Below, piece by piece: positions 42,872 through 47,954 of a stretch of DNA of 47,954 nucleotides. The position numbers and the translations under genes were made by a program. How positions within the stretch are numbered: position 1 is the stretch's first letter; every line of letters starts with the position of its first letter. Below the pieces are notes generated by a model, which saw only the letters and a program-made list of their open reading frames with translations, searched no databases and had not been told where the DNA came from. This stretch comes from an uncultured Granulosicoccaceae bacterium (lineage in GTDB: Bacteria > Pseudomonadota > Gammaproteobacteria > Granulosicoccales > Granulosicoccaceae), in assembly GCA_938045275.1 (NCBI GenBank), contig CALIMV010000092.1, positions 1 through 47,954 on the forward strand, read 5' to 3'.

Positions 42872-43978
42872 ATGAAAGAAACAACTAATCGTCGTAAATT
42901 TTTGAAGGGTTCAGCGCTGGCGGCAACAGCCACAGCAGCAGGTACCATTGCAGCTCCTTCTATCGTGAAGGCGGCTCCTGTCACCATGAAAATGCAAGCA
43001 GCCTGGGGTGGTGGTATTTTCCTGGAAAACGCGCAGTCTTATGTCAAGCGCGTAAATGATATGGCTGGCGACGCGCTCCAAATTGAGTTGCTGCCGGTCG
43101 ATTCGGTTGTAAAAACCAGCCAAATGCAAGACGCGGTTCACCGTGGTGTACTTGATGCGGCGCACTATGTACCTGCCTACTGGTACTCAAAATCTCCTGT
43201 TGCATCGCTATTCGGAACAGGCCCCTGTTTTGGTTGGTCTAGCCAGGAAGTATTGGGCTGGATTCACTATGGCGGTGGTCAAGAGTTGTTTGATGAACTC
43301 ATGGGCAAACTGGGTCTGAATTTGGTCAGCTTCTTTAACAGCCCAATGCCTGCTCAGCCACTGGGTTGGTTCAAAGAAGAAATCAAAGATGCAGAGCAAA
43401 TGAAAGGCTTGAAGTATCGAACAGTAGGCCTGGCTGCAGACGTGTTGCTCGAAATGGGCATGTCAGTCGTTCAGTTACCTGGTGGCGAAATACAGCCAGC
43501 CATGAAATCTGGCCTGATCGATGCGGCAGAATTCAACAACCCGACGTCAGATCGTGACTTTGGTATGCAGGATGTTTCAAAACACTACCATCTTGCCAGT
43601 TTCCATCAGTCTCAAGAATTCTTCGAGTGTACTTTTAATAAAGAGAAGTACGACGCGCTGCCAGCTGAGCTGCAAGCAATACTGAAGTACGCTTCAGAAG
43701 CTGAAAACTCGAACTTCTACTGGAACAACACACGTCGCTACGCTGACGATCTTGTTACATTGCGTGATGAGCAGGAAGTCAATGTTTACCGCACACCAGA
43801 CAGCGTTATGGCTGCGCAGCTTGCTGCATGGGATAAAGTAGTAGAGCGTATGTCCGGCGAAGATGAGTTTTTCGCTAAGGTCATTGATTCTCAAAAAGTT
43901 TACGCAGAAAGCGTAATGAACTATCTGAACCTGAATCAGCCTGACTATAAATTGGCCTACGCGCACTACTTTGGCTAA
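42872..43978 (+). CDS. dctP: TRAP transporter substrate-binding protein DctP, Tat-exported
   Basis: A 368-residue periplasmic binding protein of a TRAP transporter. The signal peptide is of twin-arginine type (TNRRKFLKGSALAATATAAG), so it is folded before export. The mature domain has the DctP pattern: MKMQAAWGGGIFLENAQSYV, GVLDAAHYVPAYWYSKSPVA, the conserved Arg in KGLKYRTVGLAADVLLEMGM, and GLIDAAEFNNPTSDRDFGMQ. This is the branch that binds 2-oxo acids or chloroaromatic-type acids (TakP-like). A strong GGAGG lies before the ATG. It is the first gene of a dctPQM operon and is followed by a strong terminator. Confidence 0.92.
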   Translation: MKETTNRRKFLKGSALAATATAAGTIAAPSIVKAAPVTMKMQAAWGGGIFLENAQSYVKRVNDMAGDALQIELLPVDSVVKTSQMQDAVHRGVLDAAHYVPAYWYSKSPVASLFGTGPCFGWSSQEVLGWIHYGGGQELFDELMGKLGLNLVSFFNSPMPAQPLGWFKEEIKDAEQMKGLKYRTVGLAADVLLEMGMSVVQLPGGEIQPAMKSGLIDAAEFNNPTSDRDFGMQDVSKHYHLASFHQSQEFFECTFNKEKYDALPAELQAILKYASEAENSNFYWNNTRRYADDLVTLRDEQEVNVYRTPDSVMAAQLAAWDKVVERMSGEDEFFAKVIDSQKVYAESVMNYLNLNQPDYKLAYAHYFG

Positions 43979-44005
43979 GCTTATTTTTAGTATGCAGTAA
44001 CCTGG

Positions 44006-44031
44006 ACGGGAACCCCGATTGGGGTTCCCGT
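44006..44031 (+). terminator. Strong hairpin between dctP and dctQ
   Basis: A perfect 11-bp stem ACGGGAACCCC/GGGGTTCCCGT with a GATT loop is followed by TTTGCCTTT. It lies 28 bases after dctP and just before dctQ in the same direction, so it should act as a partial terminator or 3' mRNA stabiliser that lets the binding protein be made in excess over the membrane subunits. Confidence 0.8.
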
Positions 44032-44062
44032 TTTGCCTTTGTGTACCCATTGGAGAGCTAGC

Positions 44063-44656
44063 GTGACAAAACTGGTTTATGCCATTGAAAGTTTAAGTAT
44101 CTGGGTTGGACGAGCCTTTGGCTGGTGCATTCTGATTCTTACCCTGTCAGTGACGTATGAAGTAATTATGCGCTATGAGTTCTGGGGGTTAAAAGATCCT
44201 GCTCCCACGCTATGGGCGTTCGATATGATGGTGCAAATGTATGGCGCGTTGTTTTTGATGGCAGGACCTTATGCACTTGCACAAGATGGCCACGTTCGCG
44301 GCGATGTTTTATACCGACTTTTTCCTACACGCATGCAGGCAAGCTTGGATTTTTTGTTGTATCTGCTGTTTTTCTTCCCTGGAATGCTGGCCTTGTTCTG
44401 GTATGGCTGGGAAATAGCCTCCGACTCCTGGCGCTACAAAGAAGTGAGCTGGAATAGCCCGGCACGCATACAAATATATTTTTTCAAAACGCTTATTCCG
44501 CTTGCTGGATTTCTATTGATTTTGCAAGGCTTTGCCGAGCTAATTCGATGTTGGAAGGCCATGCGAACAGGAGTTTGGATGGCGCGACTGGATGATGTGC
44601 GTGAAACTGAAGATGCACTGATTGCAGACCCGACGCAATTGAAAACCGAGCAATAG
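44063..44656 (+). CDS. dctQ: TRAP transporter small permease DctQ
   Basis: A 198-residue inner-membrane subunit with four helices, beginning at about residues 17, 60, 96 and 140 of the longer frame. It starts at GTG 44063, which has TTGGAGAG 6 bases before it; the longer frame to 44033 overlaps the upstream terminator and is rejected. Characteristic are YEVIMRYEFWGLKDPAPTLW and MVQMYGALFLMAGPYALAQD, GHVRGDVLYRLFPTRMQ. DctQ joins with DctM in the sodium-driven permease. It lies between dctP and dctM. Confidence 0.9.
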   Translation: MTKLVYAIESLSIWVGRAFGWCILILTLSVTYEVIMRYEFWGLKDPAPTLWAFDMMVQMYGALFLMAGPYALAQDGHVRGDVLYRLFPTRMQASLDFLLYLLFFFPGMLALFWYGWEIASDSWRYKEVSWNSPARIQIYFFKTLIPLAGFLLILQGFAELIRCWKAMRTGVWMARLDDVRETEDALIADPTQLKTEQ

Positions 44657-44712
44657 TTCAAGCTTAAGCTTACCGATTGGCATCCGAAACAAACTACTGA
44701 GTAAATTGCACC

Positions 44713-46080
44713 GTGACTAATCCACAAGTTGCCATTTTCATGTTGTGCCTCTTCATCTTTCTGGTGATGCTTGGCTTTCCTATCGCATTTACATTGCTGG
44801 CAATGGGAGTTGGTTTTGGTTACTACGCTTATTATCAGGCTGGTTCCATAGAGAGTTTGGGGGATGTATTCGACAATCAGATTTTCTATTTGTTGAATCA
44901 AAACACCTATTCGGTAATGGAGAATGACACGCTTGTTGCTATCCCGCTGTTTCTATTCATGGGGTATGTGGTTGAGCGTGCAAATATCGTAAACCGGTTG
45001 TTTTCATCTCTGAATCTTGCGGCTAGAAACCTGCCTGGCTCAATGGCCATAGCCGCGCTGGTTACTTGTGCCGTATTCTCAACTGCTAGCGGTATTGTTG
45101 GTGCTGTTGTGACATTGATGGGGCTGCTGGCTTATCCGGCAATGGCCGATGCTAATTATCGTAAAGATTTTGCTTCGGGTGTTATCTGTGCAGGTGGAAC
45201 ACTGGGAATACTGATTCCACCATCAATTATGCTAATTGTTTATGCTGCAATTGCCGAGTTATCACCATTGCGGCTGTATGCAGCCGCGGTTTTCCCCGGC
45301 CTGTTGCTTGCCGGTATGTACATTGTCTACGTTATTGTACGTGTGTACTTTAATCCTTCAATTGCGCCTAAGCCGGTTGTTGATTCCACTGTGACTCGCG
45401 GCCAAATTTATTGGCAACTGCTCACTTCATTCTTGCCACTGACGCTACTCATTATGCTGGTGTTGGGCACTATCCTTGGTGGGTTTGCAACGCCAGCGGA
45501 AGCTGCGGCCATGGGAGCGATGGGTGGGTTGTTGCTTGCTGCCCTGTACAGATCGCTTACCTGGACAAAGTTGAAAGAGTCTGTGTATTTAACAGCCAAA
45601 GCTACTGCTATGGTCTGTTGGTTGTTTGTGGGGTCTTGGACATTCGCTTCAATTTTTTCGTATTTGGGTGGACACGACATCATTGAGCATTGGGTGCTGG
45701 CAATGGATTTACAGCCGTGGCAGTTTTTGGTGCTTGCCCAGCTCATTATATTCTTGCTTGGTTGGCCACTGGAATGGTCTGAGATACTGATTATATTTGT
45801 CCCTATATTTTTACCAATGCTCGACACTTTCGGTGTTAATCCATACTTCTTCGCTATGCTAATTGCATTGAATCTGCAAACTTCTTTTCTGACACCGCCA
45901 ATGGCAATGTCGGCTTATTATTTGAAAGGGGTATTGAAAAATCAGATTGAACTCATGGATATATTCAAAGGCATCATGCCGTATTTGGGCATTGTAATAT
46001 TCTGTATGGTGTTGATGTATATGTTCCCAGGCATAGCCCTTTGGTTACCAGACAAACTATTCGGTGAATACATACCATAG
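44713..46080 (+). CDS. dctM: TRAP transporter large permease DctM
   Basis: A 455-residue permease that forms the transport pathway of the TRAP system. It has 12 or more hydrophobic segments. Family motifs include PIAFTLLAMGVGFGYYAY, TLVAIPLFLFMGYVVERANI, the CAVFSTASGIVGAVVTLMGL segment, CAGGTLGILIPPSIMLIVYA and ATPAEAAAMGAMGGLLLA. The start is GTG 44713 with only a weak ribosome binding site. Together with dctP and dctQ this is a complete sodium-dependent carboxylate uptake system. The next gene, an amidase, follows after 11 bases and may be in the same operon. Confidence 0.93.
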   Translation: MTNPQVAIFMLCLFIFLVMLGFPIAFTLLAMGVGFGYYAYYQAGSIESLGDVFDNQIFYLLNQNTYSVMENDTLVAIPLFLFMGYVVERANIVNRLFSSLNLAARNLPGSMAIAALVTCAVFSTASGIVGAVVTLMGLLAYPAMADANYRKDFASGVICAGGTLGILIPPSIMLIVYAAIAELSPLRLYAAAVFPGLLLAGMYIVYVIVRVYFNPSIAPKPVVDSTVTRGQIYWQLLTSFLPLTLLIMLVLGTILGGFATPAEAAAMGAMGGLLLAALYRSLTWTKLKESVYLTAKATAMVCWLFVGSWTFASIFSYLGGHDIIEHWVLAMDLQPWQFLVLAQLIIFLLGWPLEWSEILIIFVPIFLPMLDTFGVNPYFFAMLIALNLQTSFLTPPMAMSAYYLKGVLKNQIELMDIFKGIMPYLGIVIFCMVLMYMFPGIALWLPDKLFGEYIP

Positions 46081-46091
46081 ACATAAGCGTT

Positions 46092-47450
46092 ATGAGTGCG
46101 ATGAATAAGGTGACTGCTGACGACAAGCTCGAAGCTAATACAGTTCGACAGTGCGTGGAACACATCGCAAGCGGTGCGTTAACCTCAGTGGAGTTAGTGC
46201 AACATAGCTTTGATATTATTGAAAAGAATGAGCCAGAAATTCGTGCCTGGGCAAGCCTTGACAAGCAACAAGCATTGGCACATGCCAATATGCTCGATGA
46301 TGTTCGCCGGCGGGGGCAACCACTAGGCGCTTTACATGGTGTTCCTGTTGGTCTTAAAGATATTTACGACACCTCAGATTTTCCGACCTCGTATGGTAGT
46401 GCTATTTATGCGAACAGACGTCCTGCCAAAGACTGTCGAGTAGTGGAAAAGCTCAAGGAAGCTGGTGCCCTAATCATGGGGAAAACGGTAACAACGGAGT
46501 TTGCGTTTATGCACCCGTCGATTACTTGTAATCCACACAACACACTGTACAGCCCGGGTGGGTCTTCCAGTGGTTCGGCTGCGAGTGTTGCAGCTGGGCA
46601 TGTGCCATTGTCTTTGGGTTCGCAAACCAATGGCTCAGTAATAAGACCAGCCTCATTTTGTGGCGTTTATGGTTATAAACCATCAGCCGGAATAATATCT
46701 CGACAAGGTGTTCTGGAAACTTCAGCAACATTAGATCAGGTTGGTGTTTTTGGTCGCGATGTTGCCGATATTGCTTTATTGGCGGATAGCCTGGCAGGAT
46801 ACGATCGAAACGATAGTGCCAGTTATCTTGCACCGAAACCAGCGATGCTCAAAGGCTATCTATCCGAAGTGCCAGTATCGCCAACTATTGCTTGGATAGA
46901 TATGCCGTACGCTGACCGTTATTCAACAGATGCAGCAGAGGGTTTTGAAGAACTTATCGCTGCAATGGGTGGTTCTATAGAAAGGCTAAGTGCGCCACAA
47001 TCGTTCGCCGCGTTGCTGCCATGCCATAAAATCATTCATGAGTACGAACTGGTACGCGCTCTAAAGGAGCCGATTGACAGTCATTGGGACAGTATCAGCG
47101 ACACCATAAAGCCGACTTTACTGGCGGCAAAAAATCACACTGACGAGCAATACCATGAGGCTTTGGAGATTCGTTCAGCGGCAATTGAATGGTTTGCAGA
47201 ATTTTTTAACGACTACGATGCAATCCTCACGCCCTCAGCTGTGTCTGAGGCCCCGCTGATGGGTAGCACTGGCGATCCCGTATGCTGCACAATATGGACG
47301 CTGTGTGGATTGCCATGCTTGAGTATGCCGCTGCTGGAGGGTGCCAATGGACTACCAATTGGTGTTCAATTGGTTGGAGCAGCGCGCCAAGACGATAGAC
47401 TGCTACGTACAACCCGGTATGTGTTGGGTCAATTACACGAAAAAGATTAA
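46092..47450 (+). CDS. Amidase signature family amidohydrolase
   Basis: A 452-residue enzyme of the amidase signature family, with the Ser-cisSer-Lys triad: Lys89 in GVPVGLKDIYDT, the cis-Ser near residue 158 in GGSSSGSAASVAAGH, and the nucleophile Ser182 in SQTNGSVIRPASF. The triad assignment is by memory of the family pattern. It is too short and lacks the context to be GatA with certainty; a stand-alone amidase is more likely. It directly follows the TRAP genes, so it may hydrolyse an amide taken up by that transporter. No signal peptide, hence cytoplasmic. Confidence 0.9.
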   Translation: MSAMNKVTADDKLEANTVRQCVEHIASGALTSVELVQHSFDIIEKNEPEIRAWASLDKQQALAHANMLDDVRRRGQPLGALHGVPVGLKDIYDTSDFPTSYGSAIYANRRPAKDCRVVEKLKEAGALIMGKTVTTEFAFMHPSITCNPHNTLYSPGGSSSGSAASVAAGHVPLSLGSQTNGSVIRPASFCGVYGYKPSAGIISRQGVLETSATLDQVGVFGRDVADIALLADSLAGYDRNDSASYLAPKPAMLKGYLSEVPVSPTIAWIDMPYADRYSTDAAEGFEELIAAMGGSIERLSAPQSFAALLPCHKIIHEYELVRALKEPIDSHWDSISDTIKPTLLAAKNHTDEQYHEALEIRSAAIEWFAEFFNDYDAILTPSAVSEAPLMGSTGDPVCCTIWTLCGLPCLSMPLLEGANGLPIGVQLVGAARQDDRLLRTTRYVLGQLHEKD

Positions 47451-47460
47451 GGGATAAAAA

Positions 47461-47670
47461 ATGGTATCTCGAACAATGAATATTATTACCGGCTTAATCG
47501 CACTGGCATTGGTTGGTACGTTCACTATTGGATTAACGCAAAGTATCTCAAAAGGTTCTGCCGGGTTTTTCGGTTGGGGCGGGGGCGTGATCATTGCCAT
47601 CATCGTCGGGTTTGTTCTATTACTGGCCGCTTATGATTTGTATGATACGGCCGTTCGCAAAAAGAAATAA
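47461..47670 (+). CDS. Small membrane protein, 69 residues
   Basis: Not recognised. Two hydrophobic segments (IITGLIALALVGTFTIGL, then GGGVIIAIIVGFVLLLAAYD) and a basic C-terminus (TAVRKKK) predict a small inner-membrane protein with a hairpin topology. It starts 10 bases after the amidase stop with AAGGGAT before the ATG, and 33 bases before the hydroxyacid dehydrogenase gene, so it is probably part of the same transcript. Confidence 0.7.
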   Translation: MVSRTMNIITGLIALALVGTFTIGLTQSISKGSAGFFGWGGGVIIAIIVGFVLLLAAYDLYDTAVRKKK

Positions 47671-47702
47671 AGGCACAACACATTTAAGGTATATCACATT
47701 CA

Positions 47703-47954
47703 ATGAGCAAACCTCGATTGTGGATAACGCGAAAGTTATCCAATAACACAGAGGCACGTGCACAGCGTGATTATGATGTTGTTTTAAATCCAACAGACAA
47801 GCCAAGCTCCACTGACGACATTGTGCGTATAAGCGCTGAGGTAGATGCCATTCTGCCATGTCATTCGGAGCACTTTGATGCCGCTACGGTGTCTCAGCTG
47901 AATCCTCGACTAAAAATTATTGCCAATCATTCCGTCGGCGTCGACCATTGCGAT
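47703..47954 (+). CDS. D-isomer specific 2-hydroxyacid dehydrogenase (3' partial)
   Basis: The first 84 codons of a gene that leaves the window at the right edge. The translated product opens with SKPRLWITRKLSNNTEARAQ and continues with DAILPCHSEHFDAATVSQLN and LKIIANHSVGVDHCD, the last being the conserved substrate-domain element (typically ISNYAVGYDNID-like) of glyoxylate/hydroxypyruvate reductases. AAGG lies about 13 bases before the ATG. If it is a glyoxylate or hydroxypyruvate reductase, its product glycerate would be the substrate of the kinase at 41405-42670. The catalytic half is beyond the window. Confidence 0.82.
   Translation, partial: MSKPRLWITRKLSNNTEARAQRDYDVVLNPTDKPSSTDDIVRISAEVDAILPCHSEHFDAATVSQLNPRLKIIANHSVGVDHCD

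Noticed and set aside
1-47954. tRNA or rRNA genes
   Set aside because: No cloverleaf with a GGTTCGAATCC-type arm ending in an acceptor pair, and no rRNA-like sequence, was found by reading the gaps; a covariance search would settle small RNA genes.

Overview
The window is a piece of bacterial chromosome that reads as a Gram-negative heterotroph, most likely a marine or other aquatic gammaproteobacterium. This rests on gene content alone: GlcE/GlcF, DsbB, an RMF-like protein, several outer-membrane lipoproteins, an RND-type exporter with a beta-barrel partner, TRAP and tungstate uptake systems, and xylanases. No rRNA, tRNA, CRISPR array, transposase or integrase was recognised. Coding density is high and many genes have lipobox signal peptides.

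Layout. 1-2113: the end of a glycolate oxidase operon (glcE partial, glcF). 2396-10324: surface and envelope genes, namely a Calx-beta/beta-helix lipoprotein, an RMF-like gene, a thrombospondin-3/CBM9-like lipoprotein, dsbB with a small zinc-ribbon protein, a GH10 xylanase lipoprotein gene broken by a frameshift, and an unknown coiled-coil gene. 10392-16537 (minus): RNase HI with a hybrid-binding domain, then a four-gene cassette TetR - MMPL/RND exporter - LolA-like periplasmic protein - beta-barrel protein, with paired operator-like palindromes before the TetR gene. 16668-17450: DUF3750 protein. 17568-24502 (plus): a probable sugar-acid operon (FAH hydrolase, IlvD/Edd dehydratase, 3-hydroxyisobutyrate-dehydrogenase-like enzyme, SAF-UxaA dehydratase, FAD oxidoreductase, DUF2867). 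24539-25958 (minus): DUF1232 membrane protein and an intact second GH10 xylanase.

26214-30045: an orphan HTH/coiled-coil protein resembling plasmid replication accessory proteins, then an HTH-PBP regulator facing a tupBCA-type tungstate ABC transporter. 30262-31510: a VIT/vWA surface protein gene with most of its vWA part missing and the frame lost. 31558-34340 (minus): serC-serA, preceded by a leader that can fold to hide the serC ribosome binding site. 34626-39173: GFA-family protein, DEAD-box helicase, an extended GST-like protein and a sugar-nucleotide epimerase-like protein. 39425-41199: a possible small gene and a di-haem peroxidase-like lipoprotein. 41405-47954: glycerate 2-kinase, a complete TRAP transporter with Tat-exported binding protein, an amidase, a small membrane protein and the start of a D-2-hydroxyacid dehydrogenase.

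The strongest unifying idea, an inference, is a carbon route from plant or algal xylan: GH10 xylanases and a CBM9-like surface protein, a non-phosphorylative sugar-acid operon whose hydrolase could release pyruvate and glycolate, glycolate oxidase to make glyoxylate, and glycerate kinase plus a hydroxyacid reductase to return carbon to central metabolism. No transporter or sugar dehydrogenase for this route is seen in the window. The most concrete new observations are the serC leader, the TetR operator pair, the two broken genes, and two tandem repeat arrays.
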